DNA of 64,000 nt from contig JAFTNZ010000018.1 of the NCBI GenBank assembly GCA_017451645.1, positions 124,001-188,000 of the forward strand. The letters are read 5' to 3'. The notes under the pieces were generated by a model, which saw only the letters and a program-made list of their open reading frames with translations, was not told where the DNA came from and ran no database searches. Positions 44,316-53,942 of this stretch are shown here, piece by piece. Both the position numbers and the translations under genes were made by a program. The stretch's first letter is position 1, and every line of letters begins with the position of its first letter. The stretch comes from Bacteroidaceae bacterium (GTDB taxonomy: Bacteria; Bacteroidota; Bacteroidia; Bacteroidales; Bacteroidaceae).

Positions 44316-45659
44316 TTATAAACTCACAATAATATTCAAACAAAAACCTATAACAAATCCAACAGTACCCAGCAATACAGCCCGCTTAGACTTCACAGGA
44401 GAACTTTCACGCCAGACATAGCCAAGTACCCAACCTACAATAGGAAATAGAAAACACAGGATACTCATTCCTATTCCCAATTTCTCCTCCACAGAGATTG
44501 GAGGTGTTGGAGGCAAAACTTGATGGAACAGAGCCCCTTTAATCTCCAAGATACGAATGACTTCATTCCAATCAAGTAAAAAATCGCTCCGACCGGCCAG
44601 ATATACCGTTGGCAAAGATGCGACAGAACCTCCTCCATAATCTATGTTATAACTTTCATTATGTACATACCTGCCATCAATGCCCGTACCATTGGTACTT
44701 CTATCAGTATATCTCAAATAACTACGTCCACCTGTTGTTCCCTCAACCCATTCTATTGTCGCATGATGTCCACTGACATAATCACTTTCCACAACGATAT
44801 CGCAATTATCATTACGCCCGATTGTCAGAGTCGGCTTCAGTACTTTGGTTCCTTGACCTCCACCACCCATATCCAACAAAGCCTGTTTGAATGCGGAGCA
44901 AGTCTGATACCGTTTACGCATATCTTTATCTGCAGCTTTCAGAATGACCCCTTGAAAAGCGTCCGAAATATCAGGATTCAGATCTTTGGGATGGGGAAAA
45001 TCATCATTCAGAATAGCCACCTGAGTAGCATAGTTTCCCATCCCCTTTCTTACAGCATCTTGTCCTGTCACCATATAATACAACAGACAAGCCAAAGAGT
45101 AGATATCAGTCCTATAATCAATGCTCAAGGCACCAACCTGTTCAGGACTCATATAATTGTGTGTACCAACTTGCGTACCAATAGTAAGCCCTGTATGCGT
45201 CTTCATGTCTTTAGCAATGCCAAAATCTATGATACAGATTTCTCCATCAGGCTTCAACATTATATTTGAAGGCTTGATGTCACGATGAACATTATGAGTG
45301 CTATGCACATATGACATGGCATCCAATATTTTACACATCAAGACTACTGCATCCTTTTCCGAATAGGGGCCATGTTCTGTTACATACTGCTGAATCGTAA
45401 CACCTGGAATATATTCCATCTTTATATAAAGATTTCCCTCAGAGTCTCCATATGGTTCTCCTATTATCTTCACAACCGACGGATGGTTCATATTCTTCAA
45501 TGCATTGACTTCACTATTGAACATCGTTCTGTAAAGCTCGTGACAAGTAACTTGATTACTCATCATCTTAACGGCAACAGTTCTCCCATTTTCTTGTATT
45601 TTATATACAGCCCCCATGCCGCCATGGCCTATCTCTTGTTCCGGTGAATATAGTGGCAT
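44316..45659 (-). CDS. Ser/Thr kinase-FHA fusion membrane protein
   Basis: Protein of 447 aa. The kinase domain is residues 5-265: glycine loop 11-18 (GHGGMGAV), Lys31, HRD at 125-127, DFG at 145-147 and GTHNYMSPEQV. An FHA domain follows (about 274-345: TIGRNDNCDIVV, SGHHATIEW, STNGTGIDG). Two transmembrane helices close the protein (about 398-416 and 427-446). All kinase catalytic residues are present. The FHA domain probably binds its own or partner phosphothreonines. It is four bases from the PP2C gene, the normal kinase-phosphatase pair. Confidence 0.88.
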   Translation of the reverse strand: MPLYSPEQEIGHGGMGAVYKIQENGRTVAVKMMSNQVTCHELYRTMFNSEVNALKNMNHPSVVKIIGEPYGDSEGNLYIKMEYIPGVTIQQYVTEHGPYSEKDAVVLMCKILDAMSYVHSTHNVHRDIKPSNIMLKPDGEICIIDFGIAKDMKTHTGLTIGTQVGTHNYMSPEQVGALSIDYRTDIYSLACLLYYMVTGQDAVRKGMGNYATQVAILNDDFPHPKDLNPDISDAFQGVILKAADKDMRKRYQTCSAFKQALLDMGGGGQGTKVLKPTLTIGRNDNCDIVVESDYVSGHHATIEWVEGTTGGRSYLRYTDRSTNGTGIDGRYVHNESYNIDYGGGSVASLPTVYLAGRSDFLLDWNEVIRILEIKGALFHQVLPPTPPISVEEKLGIGMSILCFLFPIVGWVLGYVWRESSPVKSKRAVLLGTVGFVIGFCLNIIVSL

Positions 45660-45662
45660 AAC

Positions 45663-47399
45663 TTATTGTTTTTTCAGTTCACAATTGAAAATCACATTAA
45701 CGGGTTTTCCAGGATTATCTTTCTCCACAGTCTTCAATCGTATTTTAAAATTTTCATCAACACCTTCTACTGTATTCAATCGGAAAACAATTCGATTATT
45801 TTCCCACTTCGCCTCTACAAACGTTGGAGCCGTTACTGCATCACTATTCTGTGGCAATATCATTCCGAGAGAAATTTTAGCCTCACCTCCTTCATATTTA
45901 TACTTATCAGCTTCAACTGTCAGAAACGGTTTTTCCGTATCTCCGAATAGAGTTACACTATACTCAATTGGAGCGAGTTGATCTTGAACATCTCCAACAA
46001 CTTTTTCTATAATGCTTTCCGATTCGTTTCCGGCTTCAGTTTGAAAACCTTGTTCCTGCTTTTTGTCAGTTTTATTCGGTTTCGTTTCCTTTTGGGGTCT
46101 GTCCTCAACAAACACCTTAAAGGGATGAACTGTACTGTCTTTGGCAGTCAAAACAAACTCAATTTCACGATTAATAGGTTCTTTCTTACCAAAATCTATA
46201 TAACCTAAATCACTTCCCTGAGATCCAAAAATAACACCTGAATTATTACAAGATAAAGAAGCAGGAGTAAATTCACCCTGAATTTCAATCTCCTTCAACG
46301 TTTCAATGCCAATCTTTCCATTTTCTTTCTGTAGCAAAGTCAATATAGCAGAAGCCTGATTGTACTTGACGGTTACGAACCTGAACTCTTTTTCCCAATA
46401 AACTTTACCTAATTCTATTTCCTCTTTCAGTTTACTGTTTTTTTCTACAAATTGTTTCGTTTGACTGACATTTGTTGCCAATGTATCATTAGTTGTTTCA
46501 CCTTGTTTGCTGTCGGAGCCACATCCTCTCAAAAGCCATGCTACAACTCCACCAACAATTATCATCAAAGCGATAAGACCAATCAGCCAAAACTTCTTTT
46601 TATGTATAATAGAGGTTTTGATACTTGCACCAGGAACACTAGCGAACTCAACCAACTGTACCGTGATATTATCAAGTCCACCATGCTCATTTGCACGTCG
46701 AACGAGATAATCAGCACGAGCCTGTGTTCCCATATCCTGACGTCTGCATACGATGCTCAATATCTCTTGCTTGTCAACCATTCCACTCAAGCCATCGGAA
46801 CAAAGCAAAAAGCAATCTCCCGCTTCAGGAGTCATAGCTTCTTCTTTTATTGTTGCTGGAGTCATATCAGGTATTCCTAAAGCATTGGTAATCTCATTTT
46901 TCCGAGGATGATGTTCAGCTTGTTCTTCCGTAATTTGATTACAATCCACTAACATCTGCACATACGAATGATCCTTGGTTAATTGGTAAATTGTGTTTCC
47001 ACGAATCAGATAAATTCGACTATCACCCACATGTCCGATATACACTTTACCTTCACGCACAAGCAACAAGACGCAAGTTGACCCCATTCCGCGAAGTTCT
47101 GGACGTACTGCCGCCTCAGACAATATAGCCTTATTGGCTGCATCGATTGCCATTCCTATGGCTTCGCGTGCATCACTATAGTATTGCCCGTCCAAAAAAG
47201 AGTGTATAGTATCTACCGCTATCCGTGATGCTGTAGCACCACCGACATGTCCTCCCATACCATCACAGACAACAGACACCAATCCGTTACATGTTTCAAA
47301 GTTTCCCATACTGTCTTCGTTGACCGCACGTTTACGGCCTACATCAGTAGAACCTACTACCAAACAGTATTTGCTAATATCCATTTGATTGTTCATCAT
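45663..47399 (-). CDS. PP2C-type phosphatase with membrane anchor and outer domain
   Basis: Protein of 578 aa. The PPM phosphatase domain is about 10-252: RAVNED at 24-29, Asp46-Gly47 (VVCDGMGGHVGG), VGDSRIYLI, Asp202 (LLCSDGLSGMV) and Asp243 (GLDNITV). These are the metal-binding residues of the family, so it should remove phosphate from Ser/Thr. A transmembrane helix lies at 269-290, followed by RGCG and a non-cytoplasmic part of about 285 residues with beta-rich domains. This recalls PstP-like phosphatases, but the outer part is larger. It is four bases upstream of the kinase-FHA gene. Confidence 0.88.
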   Translation of the reverse strand: MMNNQMDISKYCLVVGSTDVGRKRAVNEDSMGNFETCNGLVSVVCDGMGGHVGGATASRIAVDTIHSFLDGQYYSDAREAIGMAIDAANKAILSEAAVRPELRGMGSTCVLLLVREGKVYIGHVGDSRIYLIRGNTIYQLTKDHSYVQMLVDCNQITEEQAEHHPRKNEITNALGIPDMTPATIKEEAMTPEAGDCFLLCSDGLSGMVDKQEILSIVCRRQDMGTQARADYLVRRANEHGGLDNITVQLVEFASVPGASIKTSIIHKKKFWLIGLIALMIIVGGVVAWLLRGCGSDSKQGETTNDTLATNVSQTKQFVEKNSKLKEEIELGKVYWEKEFRFVTVKYNQASAILTLLQKENGKIGIETLKEIEIQGEFTPASLSCNNSGVIFGSQGSDLGYIDFGKKEPINREIEFVLTAKDSTVHPFKVFVEDRPQKETKPNKTDKKQEQGFQTEAGNESESIIEKVVGDVQDQLAPIEYSVTLFGDTEKPFLTVEADKYKYEGGEAKISLGMILPQNSDAVTAPTFVEAKWENNRIVFRLNTVEGVDENFKIRLKTVEKDNPGKPVNVIFNCELKKQ

Positions 47400-47417
47400 T
47401 TGAAGCTATTAATCATT

Positions 47418-47993
47418 TCACATTTGAGGAATAGCCAAAAATATAAAACGAGTGGCACCAGTAACTATAATATCATTCGTTGCCAACTTCCGTCTTTCAC
47501 TGACAAATTCACCATTAATATATGTTCCATTTGAAGAATTCTGATCTGCTGCCCAAAAGACACCTTCGGCTTCACGATAGAGAATCAACAAATGTTCTGA
47601 AGACATATTCTCATCTCCTGGTATGGGAATATCACAAGTAGAACGACGACCTATCAAATTACGTCCCTCATAAATCTTGTAAACTTCTCCATTCGGATTC
47701 TGATTATAAGACACTAACAATCCGACCAACTTGCGGCCTACAGCATTTTCACCACCTTTCGTTTTGATGACCGTAGCACCTCCACCAGGAGTATAAGGCT
47801 CCGTCGCTCCACCAACTGGCGGCCATACATCTGTAGGTTTATTCGGTTGTTCTATCGCTACAGTCCTGCCATTTTCTGGTTCTTGTTGCATCGGATTTAC
47901 TTTGGTTTTATTTCCCGAAGGACAGAAAGGACAATTGTCTCCATAAATTGTTGCATCATAATGATGTCCGTTTACACATTGTTTTGTTGCCAT
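47418..47993 (-). CDS. Zinc-ribbon-FHA protein
   Basis: Protein of 191 aa without membrane segments. The N-terminal zinc ribbon uses Cys6, His10/11, Cys21 and Cys24 (CVNGHHYD, DNCPFC). A Pro/Gly/Thr-rich linker follows, containing threonines that could be kinase targets (GRTVAIEQP, PGGGATVIKTKG). The C-terminal FHA domain (about 100-188) shows GRRSTCDIPIP, SSEHLLI and NSSNGTYING. It is a soluble adaptor of the type that kinases phosphorylate in the linker and whose FHA then binds, as in GarA/TerY-associated proteins. The gene is between the FHA-protease and phosphatase genes. Confidence 0.85.
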   Translation of the reverse strand: MATKQCVNGHHYDATIYGDNCPFCPSGNKTKVNPMQQEPENGRTVAIEQPNKPTDVWPPVGGATEPYTPGGGATVIKTKGGENAVGRKLVGLLVSYNQNPNGEVYKIYEGRNLIGRRSTCDIPIPGDENMSSEHLLILYREAEGVFWAADQNSSNGTYINGEFVSERRKLATNDIIVTGATRFIFLAIPQM

Positions 47994-48013
47994 AGTTCTT
48001 TTGTTTTAAAGTT

Positions 48014-49546
48014 TTATTTCGATAGTTCTACTGCTTTTTTAGGTTGGACCGCATGGTTATACCCTTGAGATACTCCCAAGAATCCAGAAACTATTACACC
48101 CGCAAATTTACCATATGCATCAAACACTGGAGAGCCGCTCGCTCCACGATGAATTGTAATGTTATGTCCATAGGTATATTCTCCACGTTCTTGAGTCACT
48201 TCACCACTCTGATTATTCGCCTCTAAACCAATTTCTGTTTCGCCAATTGTAAAATTCAAAGGAAAACCAATCGAATAAATTTTATCTCCTAATTTCAGAT
48301 TATCCTCATCTGCTATTTCATTCAAATTTACAATATTTTCCACATCACTCGGAATCTGCTTGGAATTTGTTTGTATAACAGCCAAATCGACATTGTCATC
48401 ATTGCTTGTTTTGTATACTGTACATGGAGTCATATCTGATTTACCTGATACATGAGTATCATTGCGCATGATAGCCAAATAGACAATATCATGTTTCACT
48501 TCCAAATTTTCTGAAAGATAAGCTAATTTTTGAGCCAAATCCCTATCTGTATTAACCATTTTGTATGCCGTTGACAAAAGGTCTGCCGACAATTTCTTTC
48601 GAATAATCTCTGCATGTTTCGTCTCTTCACCAACAGGCATCACGACATGTTTGTTAGTCATAATCCGACCGTCCGAAGATATAAAGAAGCCAGTCCCTGT
48701 ACTAGCCTGTATTCCACCTTTATACCCTTCTTTATCATCTAAGTAACAGTAATCGTATTCTTTTAACCACGCTACATAGGAACTCAAGGGAACATCATCA
48801 ACCGTCACCTTATATCCGGCCTCCTCATAAATCATCACCACAGATTTTTTATACATTGCATAGATTTCCGAAGGTTCAAGTGGCCTGTTTTTCCACCACC
48901 AATACCCACCGACACCTGCTAAGACAATAAACAACAATGCGATTGCTGCTACTGAAGTCCACACAGGCTTCGTTTTTTGTTGAGATATAGGGAAAACATT
49001 CTCCCAATCAATCTTATACTTTCCTGCAAGTGTAACAATATCCCCTTTTCGCAAAGATTGTTGTCCCGCAATTCGTTTTCCATTTACAAAAGTACCATTT
49101 GTTGAATTCATATCAACAATAACTACACTGCCCGTTTGAAGAAGACACAACGTTGCATGATGTTTGGAAATGTCACTTTGGTTATAACACATTTGCATGG
49201 ACGAATCCCTTCCTATCTTACGCGAATCCCTAATTCCTTGTGGCATTTGGACATAGTCAGAACCTTTATTAACAAGGGTCTCATTCTTAATCCCTCCATT
49301 GTTAGGTTTTGTCAATTCCGCATACGTTGCCACATAGTTGCCCAACTGTATTTTATCACCCGGTTTGAGTACGGTATCTGTCGCTATTCGTTTCCCATTA
49401 ATGTAAATTCCATTCGTTGAATTTAAATCCCGAATAGTCACAATATTGTTATCAGCTATTGTAACAACTGCATGCTGTCTTGATATTGTTGAATTGTTTA
49501 TAACAATGTCATTACTGACATCTTTTCCGACTTTTAATGTACGCAT
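48014..49546 (-). CDS. FHA-FHA-transmembrane-trypsin-like protease
   Basis: Protein of 510 aa. Two cytoplasmic FHA domains lie at about 1-78 (SRQHAVV, NSTNGIYING) and 108-180 (SKHHATL, NSTNGTFVNG). A transmembrane helix lies at 196-217. The periplasmic trypsin/HtrA-type domain spans 280-510 with the triad His300 (MTNKHVV), Asp387 (NVDLAVI) and Ser470 (GASGSPVF). There is no PDZ domain. The topology links phosphothreonine binding inside with proteolysis outside, so it could pass a kinase signal across the membrane by controlled protease activity; this is inference. It is the first gene of the kinase/FHA unit. Confidence 0.87.
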   Translation of the reverse strand: MRTLKVGKDVSNDIVINNSTISRQHAVVTIADNNIVTIRDLNSTNGIYINGKRIATDTVLKPGDKIQLGNYVATYAELTKPNNGGIKNETLVNKGSDYVQMPQGIRDSRKIGRDSSMQMCYNQSDISKHHATLCLLQTGSVVIVDMNSTNGTFVNGKRIAGQQSLRKGDIVTLAGKYKIDWENVFPISQQKTKPVWTSVAAIALLFIVLAGVGGYWWWKNRPLEPSEIYAMYKKSVVMIYEEAGYKVTVDDVPLSSYVAWLKEYDYCYLDDKEGYKGGIQASTGTGFFISSDGRIMTNKHVVMPVGEETKHAEIIRKKLSADLLSTAYKMVNTDRDLAQKLAYLSENLEVKHDIVYLAIMRNDTHVSGKSDMTPCTVYKTSNDDNVDLAVIQTNSKQIPSDVENIVNLNEIADEDNLKLGDKIYSIGFPLNFTIGETEIGLEANNQSGEVTQERGEYTYGHNITIHRGASGSPVFDAYGKFAGVIVSGFLGVSQGYNHAVQPKKAVELSK

Positions 49547-49628
49547 AGATTTGAGTTTTTATTAATATACACCTTGTAATTTGACTTATTCATGTAAATC
49601 CCCTAATACGAGACATACATTTGAAAGG

Positions 49629-49660
49629 CAAATGTAGCAATTTCTATCTTTTTCAACAAG
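49629..49660 (-). promoter_or_regulatory. Promoter of the kinase/FHA unit
   Basis: Minus-strand TACATTTG (49629-49636) fits the -7 consensus. CTTG at 49657-49660 with a 20-base spacer is a near-match -33. Transcription would start about 80 bases before the FHA-protease gene. Confidence 0.6.
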
Positions 49661-50077
49661 GGAAAAAGTCTTTTTTTTTAAAATCATGTTCAAAAACATA
49701 AAATATATAGAATATTGCCACCACCATACAAAAAAGCTATTCAACTATATTACAACCATTTACGAAGTACAAACCAACTCACATTAGTAGACAAACATTG
49801 CTAACAACCATAAAAAAAACAAAAATACACTCTTTATCTAATAAAATACAGACACAGAACACTCTTTTATTTAATTTAATTGCAACTGAAAAATAGCCCA
49901 AGTCAATCAAAGCCAAAACTTTTTCTTTTTTAGAATGAATAACAGCATTTTCACAATTATCCGCTCAGGTTCGAAGGAGATACACTTATCTTACATTTAA
50001 GTACTCTAGTTCTAACAGCAAAGTCTGCACATTTCCCCCAAAATCTCCTCCTATTCCATAAAAAAACGGCAATTTGT
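49661..50077. other. AT-rich divergent intergenic region
   Basis: About 400 bases of A-rich sequence separate the kinase/FHA promoter from the plus-strand NfnAB-like gene. Only short open frames occur (longest noted 21 codons, from 49934). No RNA gene or clear repeat was seen. Confidence 0.5.
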
Positions 50078-50108
50078 TTTGTCTTTCTTGCGACTTGTCG
50101 TATCTTTG
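50078..50108 (+). promoter_or_regulatory. Promoter of the NfnAB-like gene
   Basis: TTTG (50078-50081), 19-base spacer, TATCTTTG (50101-50108): a textbook Bacteroides promoter. The leader would be about 50 bases. Confidence 0.8.
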
Positions 50109-50164
50109 CAAAATCTTACATTTTGAAAGCAAAAACAAGAATTAAATAACAAAAAAGTAAGGCT

Positions 50165-52516
50165 ATGAATAAAATCATTAGCAAAGAACAATTTTCAGAG
50201 AAGGTGTTCAAGCTGGAAGTGGAAGCACCTCTCATTGCCCGTTCACGCAAAGCTGGACACTTTGTCATCGTGCGTGTGGACGAAAAGGGAGAACGTATGC
50301 CGCTGACTATCGCAGGAGCTGATGTAGAGAAAGGAACCATCACACTGGTGGTACAGACTGTGGGACTTTCTTCCACCAAACTCTGTCAACTGAATGCAGG
50401 AGACAGCGTGTTGGATGTGGTAGGTCCCCTGGGACAGGCTACACACATCCGAAAATTCGGCACTGTGGTGTGTGCCGGTGGTGGCGTGGGTGTAGCTCCT
50501 ATGCTGCCAATCATACAAGCACTGAAAGAGGCGGGCAACCGTGTCATCTCCGTACTTGCCGGTCGGAGCAAGGAACTCATCATTCTGGAAGAGGAGGTTC
50601 GCAAAAGTAGCGATGAAGTCATCATCATGACAGACGACGGCTCATACGGCAACAAAGGACTTGTCACCGAAGGTATCGAAAGTGTCATCAAACGTGAGAA
50701 GGTGGACAAATGCTTCGCTATCGGTCCGGCCATCATGATGAAGTTCTGCTGCTTGCTGACCAAGAAATATGAAATACCGACCGATGTGTCGCTGAACACC
50801 ATCATGGTAGATGGAACAGGTATGTGTGGTGCCTGCCGCATCACTGTGGGTGGAAAGACGAAGTTTGTCTGCGTAGATGGTCCTGAATTTGATGGGCATC
50901 AGGTGGATTTCGACGAAATGTTCAAGCGAATGGGCTCGTTCAAACAAGTAGAAATGGAAGAGATGAGCCATTTGGAAGAACATGTGTGCAAAATAGATCC
51001 ACAAGTGAAAGAGACAGAGACACCTTGCCAACCTTGCCAAAACAAAGAGTGCCAGCTTCCGATGGAAGAGTTGCTTGACCGTAAGGCTCCTTGGCGCGAA
51101 GAACTGCGCAAAGCCATGAAACCGAAAGAACGCACAGCCATCGAACGGTGTCCGATGAATGAACTGGATCCGGTATATCGTGCCACTACCCGTACTGAAG
51201 AGGTTAACACAGGATATACTCGTGAGCAGGCCATGACGGAAGCCAAACGTTGCCTTGATTGCGCCAACCCCACCTGTATGCAAGGTTGTCCGGTAAGCAT
51301 CAACATCCCCTCCTTTATAAAGAATGTAGAACGCGGCGAATTCCTCGAAGCTGCCCGCGTACTGAAGCACACCTCTGCCCTGCCGGCCGTATGCGGACGT
51401 GTCTGCCCTCAGGAAAAACAGTGCGAAAGCCAATGTATTCACTTGAAGATGGGAGAACAGGCAGTTGCTATTGGTAATCTGGAACGCTTCGTGGCTGACT
51501 ATGAGCGGGAAAGTGGCAACATAGTGTTACCCGAACTCGCTCCTCGGAACGGTATAAAAATAGCAGTAGTCGGTTCAGGACCTGCCGGATTGAGTTTTGC
51601 CGGAGATATGGTGAAGTATGGTTATGATGTGACCGTGTTCGAGGCTTTGCACGAAATCGGTGGTGTACTGAAATACGGTATTCCTGAATTCCGTCTGCCC
51701 AACAAGATTGTGGATGTGGAAATCAACAACCTCGAGAAGATGGGCGTGAAGTTCGTAAAAGATTGCATCATAGGCAAAACCATCAGCGTAGAGGAGTTAC
51801 AGCGGGATGGGTACAAAGGCATCTTCATTGCCAGTGGTGCCGGACTGCCTAACTTTATGAACATTCCCGGTGAGAACAGTGTGAACATCATGTCCAGCAA
51901 CGAATACCTTACCCGCGTGAACCTGATGGATGCATCGAATCCGGAGACCGACACTCCCATCAATCCTGCCAAGAACGTCATCGTGGTAGGTGGAGGTAAT
52001 ACAGCCATGGACTCATGCCGCACGGCCAAACGCTTGGGAGCCGAGAAGGTCTATATAGTCTATCGCCGCAGTGAAGCAGAAATGCCGGCACGACTCGAAG
52101 AGGTAAAACATGCCAAAGAAGAGGGCATTGAGTTCCTGACCCTGCACAACCCCATCGAATACATTGCCGATGAGAAAGGTGCCGTAAAGCAGGTTGTCCT
52201 GCAAAAGATGGAACTGGGTGAGCCGGATGCCAGCGGACGCAGAAGCCCTGTGGCAATCCCCGGAGCGACAGTGACATTAGACATCGACATGGCAGTCGTA
52301 GCCGTAGGTGTATCACCCAACCCCATCGTTCCCACTTCGGTGAAGGGACTTGAATTAGGAAGAAAGAACACCATTGCAGTGAACGAGCGTATGCAGAGCA
52401 ATATCCCTACCATCTATGCCGGTGGAGACATCGTGCGTGGTGGTGCCACTGTCATCCTTGCCATGGGTGACGGGCGACGGGCTGCACAGAATATGCATGA
52501 GCAGTTGAGCAAATAA
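50165..52516 (+). CDS. Fused ferredoxin-NADP reductase/glutamate synthase-like (NfnAB-type) oxidoreductase
   Basis: Protein of 783 aa. The N-terminal FAD/NAD module (about 1-275) is of the PyrK/NfnA type, with a glycine loop (VVCAGGGVGVAP) and a [2Fe-2S] cysteine set ending near DGTGMCGACRITVGGKTKFVCVDGPEFDG. The C-terminal part is of GltD/NfnB type: Cys-rich iron-sulfur region (AKRCLDCANPTCMQGCPVSINIP, CGRVCPQEKQCESQC), an FAD site (IAVVGSGPAGLSFAGDM) and an NADP site (VIVVGGGNTAMDSCRTAKRLG). Separate NfnA and NfnB subunits bifurcate electrons between ferredoxin, NADH and NADPH; the fusion probably does the same or transfers electrons to NADP. It stands alone between its promoter and terminator. 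Confidence 0.88.
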   Translation: MNKIISKEQFSEKVFKLEVEAPLIARSRKAGHFVIVRVDEKGERMPLTIAGADVEKGTITLVVQTVGLSSTKLCQLNAGDSVLDVVGPLGQATHIRKFGTVVCAGGGVGVAPMLPIIQALKEAGNRVISVLAGRSKELIILEEEVRKSSDEVIIMTDDGSYGNKGLVTEGIESVIKREKVDKCFAIGPAIMMKFCCLLTKKYEIPTDVSLNTIMVDGTGMCGACRITVGGKTKFVCVDGPEFDGHQVDFDEMFKRMGSFKQVEMEEMSHLEEHVCKIDPQVKETETPCQPCQNKECQLPMEELLDRKAPWREELRKAMKPKERTAIERCPMNELDPVYRATTRTEEVNTGYTREQAMTEAKRCLDCANPTCMQGCPVSINIPSFIKNVERGEFLEAARVLKHTSALPAVCGRVCPQEKQCESQCIHLKMGEQAVAIGNLERFVADYERESGNIVLPELAPRNGIKIAVVGSGPAGLSFAGDMVKYGYDVTVFEALHEIGGVLKYGIPEFRLPNKIVDVEINNLEKMGVKFVKDCIIGKTISVEELQRDGYKGIFIASGAGLPNFMNIPGENSVNIMSSNEYLTRVNLMDASNPETDTPINPAKNVIVVGGGNTAMDSCRTAKRLGAEKVYIVYRRSEAEMPARLEEVKHAKEEGIEFLTLHNPIEYIADEKGAVKQVVLQKMELGEPDASGRRSPVAIPGATVTLDIDMAVVAVGVSPNPIVPTSVKGLELGRKNTIAVNERMQSNIPTIYAGGDIVRGGATVILAMGDGRRAAQNMHEQLSK

Positions 52517-52568
52517 GGTTCTTGCTATACCTTATCATAATAATGATTATCCGCGTTGTCCGCGCCTA

Positions 52569-52611
52569 AAAAAATAAAAGGGTCGCATTTCTATGCAGCC
52601 CTTTTATTTTT
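52569..52611 (+). terminator. Terminator after the NfnAB-like gene
   Basis: Inverted repeat AAAAATAAAAGGG and CCCTTTTATTTTT around a 16-base loop with inner GCAT/ATGC pairing, ending in a T run. It is about 55 bases past the stop codon and also precedes the convergent small gene. Confidence 0.85.
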
Positions 52612-52640
52612 TATCACTCTTTTTTATCCTTTCTCTGTTT

Positions 52641-52796
52641 TCAATTCCCTTTATTGAGAATGACCAGTGCCGCAATGACACCAGGCACCCAACCGATGCA
52701 GGTGAGCAACAACACAATCAGGATAGAACCACACCCCTTGTCATAGACGGCAAGAGGCGGAAAGATAATAGACAAAATAACTCTCCAAACTGACAT
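52641..52796 (-). CDS. PMP3/YqaE-family small membrane protein
   Basis: A 51-aa frame from ATG 52796 to TGA 52641. It shows the family pattern of two helices: SVWRVILSIIFPPLAVYDKGCG, then SILIVLLLTCIGWVPGVIAALVIL and NKGN. The FPPLAV motif in helix one and the GW-PG-IAA turn in helix two are the PMP3/YqaE signature. These proteins (plasma membrane proteolipid 3 in yeast) affect membrane potential and salt tolerance. Length and motif are complete. It lies 28 bases past the carbamoyltransferase stop side and may be co-transcribed with it. Confidence 0.82.
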   Translation of the reverse strand: MSVWRVILSIIFPPLAVYDKGCGSILIVLLLTCIGWVPGVIAALVILNKGN

Positions 52797-52824
52797 AACC
52801 TTTTCTTTTTTTATTGTTTACATT

Positions 52825-53781
52825 TTATCCCAAACTCTCTATCAGACGTTTCAATACCACTGTAGCAGAAATCTCACGGTTGGCTGCTTCAGGAATGACA
52901 ATGGACTGCGGACTCTCGATTACCTCATCCGTCACTATCATGTTGCGGCGCACCGGCAGACAGTGCATGAAGTAAGCATTGTTTGTCACTGCCATCTGAC
53001 GGTCGCTGACAGTCCACGCACGGTCGGTACAGAGAATCTTGCCGTAGTTGTCACCGGTGTAGGCGGCCCAATTCTTTGCATAGACAAAGTCTGCACCCTC
53101 GAAAGCTTTCATCTGGTCATACTCCACACGTGCATTCCCCACAAACTTGGAGTCGAGTTCGTACCCCTCCGGATGAGTGATTACAAAATCATAATCAGCC
53201 GCATTCATCCACTCTGCGAAAGAGTTGGGTACGGCCTGCGGCAAAGCACGAGGATGAGGAGCCCAAGTCATGACCACCTTCGGACGAGCAGTCTTCTTAT
53301 ACTCTTCGATGGTTATCAGATCGGCAAAACTCTGCAGAGGATGGCGGGTAGCAGCCTCCATAGAGAATACCGGACGACCTGAATACTTGATAAACTGGTT
53401 GAGGATTACCTCTTCATAGTCATAATTACGATCCTCGAAACGGGCGAACGACCGCACCCCGATGACATCACAATAGCATCCCATTACAGGTATCGCCTCC
53501 AAGAGATGCTCCGGTTTGTCACCGTCCATAATCACCCCACGCTCCGTCTCCAATTTCCATGCGCCCTGATTGATGTCGAGCACGATAACATTCATGCCCA
53601 AGTTGAGTGCGGCCTTCTGTGTACTCAAGCGTGTGCGCAGACTACTGTTGAAGAAAATCATCATCAGCGTCTTGTTGCGTCCTGTCTCTACATATTTGAA
53701 ACGTTCTTTCTTTATCTCAAAAGCTTCTTGCAGGGCGGTGTCCAAATCACCGATATCCTGCACACAGGTAAAGTTCTTCAT
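52825..53781 (-). CDS. argF': N-succinylornithine carbamoyltransferase (ArgF'-like)
   Basis: Enzyme of 318 aa of arginine synthesis. It carries the carbamoyl-phosphate motif FFNSSLRTRLSTQKA and the C-terminal HCLPVRRNMIVTDEVI. Bacteroides uses an acetyl- or succinyl-ornithine transcarbamylase instead of OTCase; the length and the RRN variant of the HCLP loop fit that family, with the succinyl form known in B. fragilis. Succinyl versus acetyl substrate cannot be decided by eye. The start is MKNFTCVQDIGDL at 53781; the open frame upstream only translates a repeat at 53829-53870. Downstream of proA, so glutamate-derived pathways sit together. Confidence 0.88.
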   Translation of the reverse strand: MKNFTCVQDIGDLDTALQEAFEIKKERFKYVETGRNKTLMMIFFNSSLRTRLSTQKAALNLGMNVIVLDINQGAWKLETERGVIMDGDKPEHLLEAIPVMGCYCDVIGVRSFARFEDRNYDYEEVILNQFIKYSGRPVFSMEAATRHPLQSFADLITIEEYKKTARPKVVMTWAPHPRALPQAVPNSFAEWMNAADYDFVITHPEGYELDSKFVGNARVEYDQMKAFEGADFVYAKNWAAYTGDNYGKILCTDRAWTVSDRQMAVTNNAYFMHCLPVRRNMIVTDEVIESPQSIVIPEAANREISATVVLKRLIESLG

Positions 53782-53828
53782 AAATCTGAAAAGATAAGCG
53801 GACTCTTCCCCCTGCCCGTCCCCGTCGC

Positions 53829-53870
53829 CTAAGCTCCCCACAAGGGAGGGGTGATGGATAGTCCTTACTT
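53829..53870. repeat. Intergenic repeat, copy C (CCACAAGGGAGGGG core)
   Basis: It contains CTCCCCACAAGGGAGGGG, related to the copies at 58888 and 60829. It is probably an imperfect hairpin element found only between genes. Confidence 0.6.
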
Positions 53871-53942
53871 GATTATATTATATGTATTAATTGTTTTCTT
53901 CGTTACTTTTTTCATGTTTGCGAATCATTCTACTCCCCTTCC

